A stretch of DNA of 64,000 nt from Sandaracinus amylolyticus (GTDB lineage Bacteria; Myxococcota_A; Polyangia; Polyangiales; Sandaracinaceae): positions 6,572,001-6,636,000 of the forward strand of contig NZ_CP011125.1 in the NCBI RefSeq assembly GCF_000737325.1, given 5' to 3'. Below the pieces are notes generated by a model. The model ran no database searches, was not told where the DNA came from, and was given only the letters and a program-made list of their open reading frames with translations. The position numbers were made by a program, and so were the translations under genes. Below are positions 15,952 to 29,449 of this stretch, one piece after another. Numbering within the stretch: the first letter of the stretch is position 1; the number at the start of each line of letters is the position of its first letter.

Positions 15952-17730
15952 ATGCTCGAAGTCATCCAGAAGCGCTTCCAGACGGTCATCCTCTCGATCC
16001 TCGTCGGACTGTTGAGCGCGACCTTCATCCTCACGTTCGGCGGCCCGAATTCGCAGGGCTGCTCGCTCAACAACCAGGGAGCGTTCGCCGCGCGCGTCTA
16101 CGGGACGACGATCACCGAGGGTGATTTCCGCGCCGCGTACCAGCTCGTCGGGTTCCAGCGCTTCGACGTCGATCGCGCCCGCACGCTGCGGCTCCGCGAG
16201 CTGACGATGGACGGCCTGGTCGAGCGCGAGCTGCTCGCGCACGAGGCGGAGCGGATGGGCTTCACCGCGGACTCGCACGACGTGATGCGCGAGGTCGCGG
16301 AGACGGGCGTCATCCTCTCGACGCCGCCGGTCGACGCGCCCGCGGGCTACCCCGGGCCGGAGATCCCGCAGAGCTTCGACGACCGCGACGGCCGGTTCTC
16401 GAGCAAGAACATGCGGCGCTTCATCCAGAACTACCTCCGCCGCAGCGTGGAGGAGTTCGAGCGCTGGCAGGTCCGCGAGCGCCTCGCGCAGCAGACGCGC
16501 GACGCCGTGCTCGCGACCGTGACCGTCAGCGCGCAGGAAGTGCGCGAGCAGTACCAGCGCGAGACCGACCGCGCGCAGATCGACTACGTGCGCTTCAGCC
16601 CGGTCTACTACCGCGACCGCGTCGAGAGCGGCGACGAGGCGATCCGCGCGTGGATGGCGGAGCACACCGAAGAGGTCGACGCCGAGTACCAGCGCCAGCG
16701 CCACCGCTACACCGGCCTCGAGGAGCAGCGCCGCGCGCGGCACATCCTCATCAAGGCGACGTCCGACGCGCCCGAGGCGGATCGCACGGCCGCGCGCACA
16801 CGCGCCGAGGAGCTCCTGCGCCGCGCCCAGGCGGGCGAGGACTTCGCCGCGCTCGCGACCGCGAACAGCGAGGACACCGGCAGCGCGCGTCGCGGCGGTG
16901 ACCTCGGCTGGAACGCGCGGGGCCGCATGGTCGCGCCGTTCGACGAGGCGCAGTTCGCGACCGAGCCGGGCTCGATCACCGATCACGTCGTCGAGACGAA
17001 CTTCGGCTACCACGTGATCAAGGTCGAGGGGCGCCGCGAGGGCGACGTGCCCGAGGACGAGGCGAAGCGCGAGCTCGCCGAGACGCTCTACGCGCGCTCG
17101 AGGGCCGGAGAGCTGGCCCGCGAGCAGGCCGATCGCGCGCTCGCGTACCTCCGCGAAGGCAACTCGATGCAGGAGCTCGACACGCGCCTGCAGTGGAACT
17201 GGCAGGACGCGCCCGCGGCCGGCCCCGACGGCGCCGCGCCCGAGGCGCCGGAGCGCGACTCGTTCGCGCCGCAGGTCCGCGAGTCGCGCCTCTTCGGCCG
17301 CACCGACACCCCCGTGAGCGGCACCGGCGCGGGCGAGCTCACGCGCGCCGCGTTCGAGCGCACGATGGACGAGCCGCTGCCCGGCGAGCCGATCCAGGTG
17401 GGCGACGACTGGTACGTCTTCCAGCTCAAGCAGCGCACCGAGGCGACCGAAGAGAACTTCACGCCCGAGGTCCAGGCGAGCATCCGCCAGCAGCTGCTCG
17501 AGGCGAAGCAGACCGAGGTCCTCCGCGCGTACGTGCACGGCCTGCGCGATCGCGCGCGCGCCGACGGCGAGCTGCGCGTGAACGAGGACGTCCTGCTCTA
17601 CGGCGACGAGGCGCCGGAAGAAGAGGAGCAGGAAGAGGCGCCCGCGGGCGGCGACGAGCCCGAGGCCGAGCCCGAGGAAGAGGAGTCCACCGCGCTGCCT
17701 CCCCGTCGCGGCATCGGCGTCGCGGCGTGA
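15952..17730 (+). CDS. PpiD/SurA-like membrane-anchored peptidyl-prolyl isomerase
   Basis: This 592-residue protein has one N-terminal transmembrane helix (VILSILVGLLSATFILTFG) that would leave the rest in the periplasm. A SurA-N/PpiD chaperone region (residues 45-230) precedes a parvulin domain at about 260-370 (ARHILIKAT, FAALATANSEDTGSARRGGDLGW, FGYHVIKVEG). A second, parvulin-derived helical region follows and the tail is Glu/Pro-rich. It should assist folding of outer-membrane or exported proteins. The ATG at 15952 starts the anchor. Its stop overlaps the start of the M16 protease gene by one base. Confidence 0.88.
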   Translation: MLEVIQKRFQTVILSILVGLLSATFILTFGGPNSQGCSLNNQGAFAARVYGTTITEGDFRAAYQLVGFQRFDVDRARTLRLRELTMDGLVERELLAHEAERMGFTADSHDVMREVAETGVILSTPPVDAPAGYPGPEIPQSFDDRDGRFSSKNMRRFIQNYLRRSVEEFERWQVRERLAQQTRDAVLATVTVSAQEVREQYQRETDRAQIDYVRFSPVYYRDRVESGDEAIRAWMAEHTEEVDAEYQRQRHRYTGLEEQRRARHILIKATSDAPEADRTAARTRAEELLRRAQAGEDFAALATANSEDTGSARRGGDLGWNARGRMVAPFDEAQFATEPGSITDHVVETNFGYHVIKVEGRREGDVPEDEAKRELAETLYARSRAGELAREQADRALAYLREGNSMQELDTRLQWNWQDAPAAGPDGAAPEAPERDSFAPQVRESRLFGRTDTPVSGTGAGELTRAAFERTMDEPLPGEPIQVGDDWYVFQLKQRTEATEENFTPEVQASIRQQLLEAKQTEVLRAYVHGLRDRARADGELRVNEDVLLYGDEAPEEEEQEEAPAGGDEPEAEPEEEESTALPPRRGIGVAA

Positions 17731-19043
17731 TGAAGCGAGCGGGACTGGACGTCCGCACGCGCACGCTGACGAACGGCCTCCCGATCGTCGTCGCGCCGCT
17801 CCCGCACCTGCACACCGCGACGCTGATGGTCGGGGTGCGGGTCGGCTCGAGGCACGAGACCACCGCCAACGCGGGGATCTCGCACTTCCTCGAGCACATG
17901 CTCTTCCGCGGCACCGCCGAGCACCCGACGGCCCACGAGTTCAACCTCGCGGTCGAGGAGCTCGGCGGCACGCTGCACGCGGCCACGCGCGCCGACTTCA
18001 CGACGTACGAGCTCACGGTCCCGCCCGAGCACGCGATCGAGGGCCTCGCGATCCTCGCGGAGATCTTCGGCACCCCGAGCCTGCGCAACCTCGAGCTCGA
18101 GAAGCGCATCGTGCGCGAGGAGATCCTCGAGGGCGTCGACGAGGACGGTCGCGACGTGGACCCCGACGACATCGCGCACCGCGCGGTCTTCGGCGTGCAC
18201 CCGCTCGGCGCGAAGATCGCGGGCACCGAGACGAGCCTCTCGAAGTTCGGCGAGAGCGATCTGCGCGCGTGGCACGCGCGGCACTACGTCGCGCGCAACG
18301 CGGTCGTGGTCGCGGCGGGCGCGGTCGATCCCGACGAGATCGTGCGCACCTGCGAGCGCTGCTTCGGCACCCTCGCGAGCGGCGAGCGCCAGGAGCCCTC
18401 GCCGTTCACCAAGCCGACGCGGGGCCCGCGCTTCACCTACGTCGACAGCACGGGGAGCCAGACCGACGTGCGCGTCGCGCTCCCGAGCGTCGGCGAGAAG
18501 GATCCGCTGCGCCGTGTCTCGGAGCCGCTGCGCTACGCGACGGACCTGCTCACGCGCGTGCTCGACGACGGGATGAGCACGCGCCTCTTCCGCACGGTCG
18601 TCGAGGACACGGGCCTCGCGTACGAGACGTTCGGCTCGTTCGATCCCTACGAGGACACCGGGCTCGTCGTCGTCGGCGCGGCGATCGAGCACAACAAGAC
18701 CGCGTCGCTCGTGACGACGGTGCTCGATCTGCTCGTCGGCCTGCGTGATCGCGCGATCGAGCCGCGCGAGCTCGCGAAGGCGAAGAAGCGCGCGCTCTTC
18801 GACCTCACCGCGGTGCTCGACGACGCCGAGGGCATCGCCGAGTGGCTCGTGATGGATCGCGTCTTCGAGCTCGGTGAGTCGCTCGAGCGCATCGCCGAGC
18901 GCATCGAGGCGGTCACGCTCGACGATCTCGCGGCGGCGGCGCAGCGGACGATCCGTCCGGACCACATGCAGGTCGTCGCGGTCGGTGTGCTCCCGGAATC
19001 GGTGGAGCGCGAGACCAAGCGGATCGTGCAGACGTTCCGCTGA
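17730..19043 (+). CDS. M16-family zinc metalloprotease
   Basis: This 437-residue protein shows the inverted zinc motif HFLEH in ISHFLEHMLFRGT near residue 52, with the third ligand in the conserved LELEKRIVREEILEG segment near residue 130, as in processing-peptidase-like M16B enzymes. The inactive C-terminal half is also present (residues 190-430). No signal peptide is seen, so it may be cytoplasmic or exported by another route. The ATG overlaps the stop of the PpiD-like gene (TGATG), so the two are translationally coupled. Confidence 0.92.
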   Translation: MKRAGLDVRTRTLTNGLPIVVAPLPHLHTATLMVGVRVGSRHETTANAGISHFLEHMLFRGTAEHPTAHEFNLAVEELGGTLHAATRADFTTYELTVPPEHAIEGLAILAEIFGTPSLRNLELEKRIVREEILEGVDEDGRDVDPDDIAHRAVFGVHPLGAKIAGTETSLSKFGESDLRAWHARHYVARNAVVVAAGAVDPDEIVRTCERCFGTLASGERQEPSPFTKPTRGPRFTYVDSTGSQTDVRVALPSVGEKDPLRRVSEPLRYATDLLTRVLDDGMSTRLFRTVVEDTGLAYETFGSFDPYEDTGLVVVGAAIEHNKTASLVTTVLDLLVGLRDRAIEPRELAKAKKRALFDLTAVLDDAEGIAEWLVMDRVFELGESLERIAERIEAVTLDDLAAAAQRTIRPDHMQVVAVGVLPESVERETKRIVQTFR

Positions 19044-19187
19044 TCGAGCCGCCGAGCACGAGCAGGTGCACGTGCACCCGTCTCGATCGCGCCCGCCTCG
19101 TCGGGACGACCGTGCTCGTGCACGTGCGCGTCCCTCGTGCTCGTCCACGTGCCACCTGCGCGTGCTCGGTCGTTCCGCACGAAAAGA
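19044..19187. repeat. cluster of GTGCACGTG-type palindromes
   Basis: The space before the SprT-like gene contains several overlapping copies of GTGCACGTGCAC, GTGCTCGTGCACGTGC and GTCCACGTGCC. Similar runs occur at 23961-24275, near 48441 and at 53700-53740. They could be a dispersed repeat family or protein-binding sites. Confidence 0.6.
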
Positions 19188-19216
19188 TTGACATTGGATC
19201 CGAGGAGATCAGGATT
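19188..19216 (+). promoter_or_regulatory. sigma70-type promoter of the SprT-like gene
   Basis: A perfect TTGACA (19188-19193) is followed after 17 bp by AGGATT (19211-19216), 10 bp before the ATG at 19226. Transcription would begin almost at the start codon. Confidence 0.5.
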
Positions 19217-19225
19217 GGGCTCTCG

Positions 19226-20107
19226 ATGCGCGGCGTGCAGCATCCTGAGCCCCTCGGGGTCGTGTCCTCCGGGGCGCGGCCCGGGCCGCTGCAGCGCGCA
19301 CCCGGCAGCACGGCGGCGCGCCAGCTCTCGCTCTCGTTCGACGCCGCGCCCGGCGGCAGCGTGCCGCCGCCTGCCGCGGTGATCGCGCCAACGCCGATCG
19401 TCGTGGCGCCGCCGAGCGATCCCGAAGAGTCCGCCCGCGCCCACATCGAGAAGGTGATGAACTCGATGCTCGGCGTGCGCGTCGAGGTCGAGCTCACGAG
19501 CAACCGCCGCACGATGATCTCGAGCGCGCGCAGCGGCATGGCGCTCCGCCTCCGCCTGCACCGCATGTTCGTCGAGGCCGACGGCGCGATCGTCGAGGCG
19601 CTCGGCCGCTACGTGAAGACCGGTGATCGCCGCGCGTCGCGACGGCTCGGCGAGTTCATCGAGGCGAAGCGCGATCGCTTCGTCGCGCCGCGCCCTCCCC
19701 GCGTGCTGCGCCCGCTCGGCGAGCACCACGACCTCCTCGCGATCTACGCGCGCATCGAGTCGACGTACTTCCCGGGCGCGCTCGCGGGCGTGACGATCAC
19801 CTGGGGCCGCCACGGCGCCGCCGCGCGCGGCCGTCGCCGCAAGCGCAGCATCCGCCTCGGCACGTACACCCACGACGAGCGCCTCATCCGCGTGCACCCC
19901 GTGCTCGATCAGCCGTGGGTCCCCGCGTTCTTCGTCGAGTACATCGTCTTCCACGAGATGCTCCACCACGTGGAGCCGGCGCGCGAAGAAGACGGCCGCA
20001 CGATCTTCCACACGCCCGAGTTCCGCCGCCGCGAGCGCGCCTACCCCGAGTACGAGCGCGCGCTCGCCTGGGAGCGCGCGAACATCGGCAAGCTGCTCAC
20101 GAGCTGA
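19226..20107 (+). CDS. SprT-like zinc metalloprotease-like protein
   Basis: This 293-residue protein has a C-terminal SprT-like domain: VEYIVFHEMLHHVEP carries the HExxH zinc motif near residue 240, and HTPEFRRRERAYPEYERA follows with the expected third His. The middle (residues 75-130) is basic and may contact nucleic acid. The first 60 residues are low-complexity. SprT/Spartan relatives cleave DNA-protein crosslinks, but bacterial SprT-like proteins are mostly uncharacterised. The start at 19226 follows a good promoter; no strong ribosome site is seen. Its stop overlaps the convergent PH-domain gene by 11 bp. Confidence 0.78.
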   Translation: MRGVQHPEPLGVVSSGARPGPLQRAPGSTAARQLSLSFDAAPGGSVPPPAAVIAPTPIVVAPPSDPEESARAHIEKVMNSMLGVRVEVELTSNRRTMISSARSGMALRLRLHRMFVEADGAIVEALGRYVKTGDRRASRRLGEFIEAKRDRFVAPRPPRVLRPLGEHHDLLAIYARIESTYFPGALAGVTITWGRHGAAARGRRRKRSIRLGTYTHDERLIRVHPVLDQPWVPAFFVEYIVFHEMLHHVEPAREEDGRTIFHTPEFRRRERAYPEYERALAWERANIGKLLTS

Positions 20108-21380
20108 GCGCGACCGACCAGAACGCCCAGCGGCCCGCCGCTGGGTCGACCGGCTTCCACTCGATGTGCACGCCCGGGTACTCGCTCGCGAGCTGGCGCA
20201 TCGCGGCGTCGCGATCGGCGTGCATCGTGTCGCCCACGCAGTCGCGCGACGCCGAGAACCGGTGCACGAACACCGCGTCGGCGTAGGTGTCGATCACCAG
20301 GACCTTCGCCGCGCCTCGTGGGATCGCCTCCCGGTCGATCCACCGCGCGAGCTCCGGCGGGAACCCGTCGAAGTGACGCTTCGAGTCGATCGGCTGCGGA
20401 AGCACGCCCACCTCGCGCGTGCGAGGCCGCGCGTCGCCCTCGAACACGCCGGCGCTGGTCGCGAGGTACGACTCGAGCGTCTCGCCGGTCGTCGGATCGA
20501 TGCGCTCGTAGTGCTGGTGCGAGCCTCCCCACGGGTCGACGAGGTCGACGGCGTGGTGCCGCCGCCGCCGCGTTCCGTCGAGCGAGGTCCACGCGCCGTG
20601 CGCGATGCGGACGAGCCCGCCGACGAACGCGGCGTTGCGCAGCGCGCGGGCTCGCTGCATCTCGCGCTTCACGACGAAGCGTGCCCGCACTCGGTACGCC
20701 AACGCGGCGACGGCGCCGATCGTCGCGACGAAGACCCCGGAGCGCCACGGCTCGGGCAGCGAGAGCGCGACGCCCGCGGCCGCGAGCACGGCGCCGCCCA
20801 GCGCGACGTCGACGGCCGACACGTCCGCGCGGCCGAACCGCGGAAGCGGGAAGAGCGTCGCGACCGCGACGGGCCCGGACGCGCGTGGTGGCTCGCGGTA
20901 CCCCGCCGGCGCGTCGCCGCGCGTCCGGCTCGGCAACGGCGCGGGCCTCGCGGGCGGGCCGAGCGCGAGCGCGAGCATCGTGCGCTCGTCGAGCGTCCAG
21001 GCGTCGAGCCCCACCCGGTCGCGAACGAACCGCAGCATCGCGTCGGGATGGGCGAACCGCCGCGGATCGAGCCCGGTGCGCGCGCCGCGGCTCGTGACGA
21101 CGACGCGGCGCCCCTCGACGGTCACCGACGTGACCTCGCTCCACGGAATGCTGCGGACGCGCCAGCCCACGTACGTGTGCAGCGCCGTGTCGTCGAGCAC
21201 CGCACGCGCGCGCAGGAAGACGACGAGCGCCGCGACCCCGCCGAGGACCAGCGCGAGCCCACCGACGACCGCGAATTCGCCCACGGTTCGGCTCGCGAGC
21301 GCGACCGTCGACGCGACGAGGAGCCCCAGCGTCGTCGTCGTGCGGAGCGCCGTGTCGAGCGAATCGACGGTCTCGGTCAC
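20097..21380 (-). CDS. membrane protein with PH-like (DUF304) domain
   Basis: This 427-residue protein starts at a GTG (21378-21380), beyond which the frame runs into repeat DNA. Two hydrophobic helices (LGLLVASTVALASR; GGLALVLGGVAALVVFL) are followed by a bacterial PH-like stretch (VGWRVRSIPWSEVTSVTVEG, RRVVVTSRG). A second hydrophobic pair (residues 195-240) precedes a cytoplasmic C-terminal domain rich in aromatic residues that I do not recognise. No enzymatic motif is seen. It is divergent from the ABC-F gene across the 43-bp repeat array. Confidence 0.7.
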   Translation of the reverse strand: MTETVDSLDTALRTTTTLGLLVASTVALASRTVGEFAVVGGLALVLGGVAALVVFLRARAVLDDTALHTYVGWRVRSIPWSEVTSVTVEGRRVVVTSRGARTGLDPRRFAHPDAMLRFVRDRVGLDAWTLDERTMLALALGPPARPAPLPSRTRGDAPAGYREPPRASGPVAVATLFPLPRFGRADVSAVDVALGGAVLAAAGVALSLPEPWRSGVFVATIGAVAALAYRVRARFVVKREMQRARALRNAAFVGGLVRIAHGAWTSLDGTRRRRHHAVDLVDPWGGSHQHYERIDPTTGETLESYLATSAGVFEGDARPRTREVGVLPQPIDSKRHFDGFPPELARWIDREAIPRGAAKVLVIDTYADAVFVHRFSASRDCVGDTMHADRDAAMRQLASEYPGVHIEWKPVDPAAGRWAFWSVALSS

Positions 21381-21489
21381 CGACCGGAGGATGCCTGGTC
21401 CGCGTGCGGTGTCGAACGTCCGCGACGCGGTGGTCCGACCCACTGCGGCCCGGCGGGGCGCGAAGCGGTGCCCGAGCCACCGCCGGCCA

Positions 21490-21880
21490 CCGCAGCGGGG
21501 CCGTCCGGCGTGGTTCGGACCACGGGCGACCACCGGCGAGAGGTGGTCCGTCGTCGTTCGGACCACGGGCGACCACCGGCGAGAGGTGGTCCGTCGTGGT
21601 TCGGACCACGGGCGACCACCGGCGAGAGGTGGTCCGTCGTGGTTCGAACCACCGCCGACCACCGGCGCGAGGTGGTCCGTCGTGGTTCGAACCACCGCCG
21701 ACCACCGGCGCGAGGTGGTCCCCCGTGGTCGGAACCACCGACGACCACCGGCGAGCGGTGGTCCGGCGTGGTTCGATGGCCGCCGACCCCCGGCGCGCGG
21801 CGGTCCACCGTGGTTCGGACCATCCGCGCCACCGGCGACCGGCGTTCCGCCGTGGTTCGGACCTCGACGAACGGGCAGTC
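21490..21880. repeat. 43-bp tandem repeat array, nine copies, each a potential hairpin
   Basis: The unit beginning GTTCGGACCAC or a close variant starts at 21513, 21556, 21599, 21642, 21685, 21728 and 21771 (period 43), then at 21813 and 21855 (period 42). Each unit contains nested inverted repeats: GGACCAC pairs with GTGGTCC, and ACCACC with GGTGGT around a GGCGAGA or similar loop. The left copies are almost identical and the right copies have drifted. There are no unique spacers, so it is not CRISPR. Confidence 0.92.
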
Positions 21881-21915
21881 CGAGCACGACGTCGCGCCTC
21901 GGGGGTCCTCACGAG

Positions 21916-21921
21916 CTATAT
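21916..21921 (+). promoter_or_regulatory. candidate -10 box of the ABC-F gene, near-leaderless
   Basis: CTATAT (in AGCTATATC) lies 11 bp before the GTG at 21933, the same layout as at 13783. The 43-bp array ends about 35 bp upstream of it, where a -35 box or activator site would be. Confidence 0.45.
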
Positions 21922-21932
21922 CCCGCCCCGCC

Positions 21933-23957
<2,025 letters not shown>

Positions 23958-24286
23958 GCAGAACGGCCGTGCACGAGCACGTGGCACGTGCACGTGTACG
24001 AGTCACGACGCGGCGCCTCGAGGACACGAGCGCCGCGCTCCGCGAACGACGCCGCGTCTCGGACTGCCGCGCGCCGGGAGAACGGCCGTGCACGAAGTGG
24101 CACGTGTCCGAGTCACGACGCAGCGTCTCGAGGACACGAGCGCCGCGCTCCGCGAACGACGCCGTGATCTGGCGTGGCGCTCGCTCGGACGCGGAGCGCG
24201 CCGGCTCGCGACGCGTGGGACCACGTCGTGAATCGTCCACGTGCACGTGTCACGTGTCACGTGCACGGCTGTTCCACTGCTCGCGG
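23958..24286. other. gene-free segment with direct duplication and E-box-like palindromes
   Basis: This is 329 bp between convergent genes. It contains two copies of a roughly 90-bp direct repeat (23961-24054 and 24080-24164) and a run of CACGTGCACGTG-like palindromes at 24236-24275. No gene or promoter is supported. Confidence 0.65.
23961..24164. repeat. direct repeat, two copies of about 90 bp
   Basis: Copy A (23961-24054) and copy B (24080-24164) share the start GAACGGCCGTGCACGA and the end CGCGAACGACGCCG. They differ by a small deletion in copy B within the CACGTG-rich part and a few substitutions. The 25 bp between them is unique. Confidence 0.85.
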
Positions 24287-26809
<2,523 letters not shown>

Positions 26810-26899
26810 CCGTGCCTCCCGGTCCGACCGTCACCGCGTCGCGAACCGAGCGGCGAAGACTGCTCGCCGCTTCCTCGCATGGCCTCGCTCGCTCCGTGC

Positions 26900-27154
26900 T
26901 CAGCCGCCGTCGGGCTCGGGGACGAACCCCGTGTCGGGCGGGTCGGGCGGCCACCACGCGTCGACCGGCCCACCGTCGGGCTGCGGTCGCGCCCCCTCGC
27001 GGCACACACGCTCGATGCAGCGCAGCCCCTCGAGGCACTGATCGTCGCGATGACAGTAGCCGCCGACGCCCTGGCGCGAGGTCGAGGGGACACACCCGGG
27101 GGCGATCCCGACCGCGACCGCGGCACACACCAGGGCCGAACGCAGGGCTCTCAT
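26900..27154 (-). CDS. small Cys-rich lipoprotein
   Basis: This 84-residue protein begins with a hydrophobic leader (ALVCAAVAVGIAPGC) whose lipobox Cys is near residue 21. The mature part holds one CHRDDQCLEGLRCIERVC module, the same spacing as in the larger Cys-rich lipoproteins of this window, and a Pro/Asp-rich tail. It is divergent from the Ser/Thr kinase gene and upstream of the degenerate regulator on the same strand. Confidence 0.65.
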   Translation of the reverse strand: MRALRSALVCAAVAVGIAPGCVPSTSRQGVGGYCHRDDQCLEGLRCIERVCREGARPQPDGGPVDAWWPPDPPDTGFVPEPDGG

Positions 27155-27304
27155 CGGAGAGGCGGAGGTTAGCAGGAACGCTGCCGTGCGCGAAATCTCG
27201 CTCGCGCGTGGCCTCGGAGAACAGCGCATCCCGAGCAGAAACAGAGCTCGCGGCGGTCCGTCCTCGAACAGCAAACACATCACCACGGAGGCTCGCCCTC
27301 CGCT

Positions 27305-29431
27305 ATGCTCGGCGTCGTGGCACGCGCCTGTCCGCACTGCGGCGCTCGGCACCCTGGATCGCTCGCGCGATGCCCTGCGACCGGGCTCCCGATCGGCGGC
27401 GATCCGGGCCTCGTCGGCACCACCATCGCGGGTCGCTATCACCTCGTGCGGCTGCTCGGCGACGGCGGCATGGGCGCGGTCTACAAGGCGGCCGATCAGG
27501 TCCTGCGGCGCTTCGTCGCGATCAAGCTGCTGCACCCGAACGTCGCGCGGAACCCGTCGTCGGTGGAGCGCTTCCAGCGCGAGGCGCGCGCCGCCGCGGC
27601 GATCGGGCACCCGAACATCATCGACATCCTCGACTTCGGCCTCGAGGACAAGCGCCCGTACATGGTCATGGAGTACCTGCGCGGGCGCTCGCTCTCGCAG
27701 CTCATCGCGACCGAGGGCGCGATCGACATCAAGCGCGCGTGCGCGATCGCGACGCACACGCTCGCGGGGCTCGCGGCGGCGCACGACCGCGGGATCCTGC
27801 ATCGCGATCTGAAGCCCGCGAACCTGATGCTCGTGGCGCGCTTCGGCGACCGCAACTTCGTGAAGGTCTGCGACTTCGGCTTCGCCGCGCTCTTCGGCGG
27901 CAGCGGGCAGAGCGAGGAGAGCAAGACGCTCACGCCCGAGCGCACGCTGGTGGGCACGCCCGCGTACGCGGCGCCCGAGCGACTGCGCGGCGACGATCGA
28001 CGCGACCCGCGCACCGACGTCTACTCGGTCGGCGTGGTGCTGTTCGAGATGCTCGCGGGGCAGCGCCCGTTCGACGCGCCGACGTTCGCGGAGCTCGCGC
28101 GCAAGGTGCGCAACGAGCCGGCGCCGTCGATCCGCACGATGCGCCCCGACGTGAGCGAGGGGCTCGAGCGCGTGATCGCGCGCGCGCTGTCGAAGGTGCG
28201 CGAGGATCGCTGGGCGAGCGCGGAGGAGCTCGCGGCGGCGCTCGTCCCGTTCGGCGGTCGCACGATCAACATCGAAGAGGACGCGCCGAGCGACTCGTTC
28301 ACGTTCGAGATGATGCGCATCAAGGCGCGCGAGACGAAGAAGCGCGGCACGCGCCCTTCGATCGAGCTGCCGCGCGACGACGTGCAGGCGCTGCTCGCGC
28401 TGCGCAACAAGCCCGCGGTCGAGAAGACCGCGACGCCGCGCCCGGATCGCCGTCGCGACAGCGTCGAGATCCCGATCGACGTCGAGGCGCCGCAGCCCGA
28501 TCCCGAGGAAGAGCATCGCTCGACGCAGCGCCGCGAGGCCGCGTCGCGCCCGCCCGGCGTGAACGCCGACGCGACGATCCGGACGACGCCCGTCGCGGCA
28601 CCGCTCGCGCCGCCGCAGCTCCATCAGAGCTCGACGCCCGGGCTCGCCGCGAGGGACGGCGGCTCGATCCACAAGTCGACGATGCCGCCGCCCGGCAGCG
28701 GCGCGCTGCGCCCGCTGACCGAGCCCGCACCGCCGCCCGAGTTCTCGCCCTACGCGTTCGCGCTCCCGCCCGCGCCGCCGCTGCCCGAGGAGAGCAACGA
28801 GAGCGCGATCCCGCTCTCGCGCGTGAAGCGCGTGCCCGATGCGGAGACCGACGCGCCGCCCTCGACGCCGGGCCCGAAGGTGCAGGGACGGCTCGTGGTC
28901 TCGGTGCTGCGCTTCGTCGCGCGCAAGTTCGGCGAGCGCGCGCTGAAGGACCTGCTCGACGCGATGCCCGCGCACGTGCGCGGCCCGTTCGACGAGGGGA
29001 TCCAGCCCGACACGTGGGTCGACTACGACACGCTGCGCGCGCTGGTCGAGGAGATCGACGCGCGCCTGGGGCAGGACGACCTGCACATGGTGCTCGAGTG
29101 CGGTCGTGCCGCGGCGGAGGGCGCGTTCGAGGTGATGCGCAAGGTGCGCCCGCCGCAGCCGCCGCCCGAGCTGCTGATCGCCGAGATGCCGCAGGTGATG
29201 CAGGGCCTCACGCAGGGCCTCGAGCTGCAGGTGCGCCGGCTCGGCAAGGGCTACGGACGGCTCGAGCTGCTCGAGCAGTCGGAGTCGTCGCTGACCACGA
29301 GCGTGCTGGTACTGGGCTTCCTCGAGCGCAGCCTCGAGCGCTTCGGCGCCGAAGACGTCGAGGTGAACCTGCTCGGCGCGAGGGCCCTCGAGGACCCTCA
29401 GACGCTGATCGACATCAGCTGGCTGGGCTGA
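27305..29431 (+). CDS. Ser/Thr protein kinase with N-terminal zinc ribbon and myxobacterial C-terminal domain
   Basis: This protein has 708 residues. CPHCGARHPGSLARC (residues 9-23) is a zinc-ribbon-like start. The Hanks kinase domain spans about 38-310 with a Gly loop (LLGDGGMGAVYKA), the VAIK Lys, catalytic ILHRDLKPANLML, VCDFGFAAL and YAAPERL, all intact. A Pro-rich linker (about 370-520) leads to a helical C-terminal domain (about 525-705) resembling the myxobacteria-restricted DUF2378-type domain. No transmembrane segment is seen, so it is cytosolic. The start could be the GTG at 27317, because TATGCT at 27304 looks like a -10 box overlapping the ATG. Confidence 0.88.
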   Translation: MLGVVARACPHCGARHPGSLARCPATGLPIGGDPGLVGTTIAGRYHLVRLLGDGGMGAVYKAADQVLRRFVAIKLLHPNVARNPSSVERFQREARAAAAIGHPNIIDILDFGLEDKRPYMVMEYLRGRSLSQLIATEGAIDIKRACAIATHTLAGLAAAHDRGILHRDLKPANLMLVARFGDRNFVKVCDFGFAALFGGSGQSEESKTLTPERTLVGTPAYAAPERLRGDDRRDPRTDVYSVGVVLFEMLAGQRPFDAPTFAELARKVRNEPAPSIRTMRPDVSEGLERVIARALSKVREDRWASAEELAAALVPFGGRTINIEEDAPSDSFTFEMMRIKARETKKRGTRPSIELPRDDVQALLALRNKPAVEKTATPRPDRRRDSVEIPIDVEAPQPDPEEEHRSTQRREAASRPPGVNADATIRTTPVAAPLAPPQLHQSSTPGLAARDGGSIHKSTMPPPGSGALRPLTEPAPPPEFSPYAFALPPAPPLPEESNESAIPLSRVKRVPDAETDAPPSTPGPKVQGRLVVSVLRFVARKFGERALKDLLDAMPAHVRGPFDEGIQPDTWVDYDTLRALVEEIDARLGQDDLHMVLECGRAAAEGAFEVMRKVRPPQPPPELLIAEMPQVMQGLTQGLELQVRRLGKGYGRLELLEQSESSLTTSVLVLGFLERSLERFGAEDVEVNLLGARALEDPQTLIDISWLG

Positions 29432-29449
29432 GCCCGCCGCGCCGCCGGA

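Larger units (their letters stand above)
21381..21932. other. divergent intergenic region filled by a repeat array
   Basis: This is 552 bp between the PH-domain gene and the ABC-F gene. About 390 bp is the 43-bp tandem array. Right of the array is a short unique stretch with a -10-like CTATAT at 21916. Both strands stay open through the array, giving long but meaningless Arg/Gly/His-rich frames. Confidence 0.75.

Noticed and set aside
21490-21880. Possible CRISPR array
   Set aside because: The 43-bp units are contiguous, with no unique spacers, and no cas genes are near.
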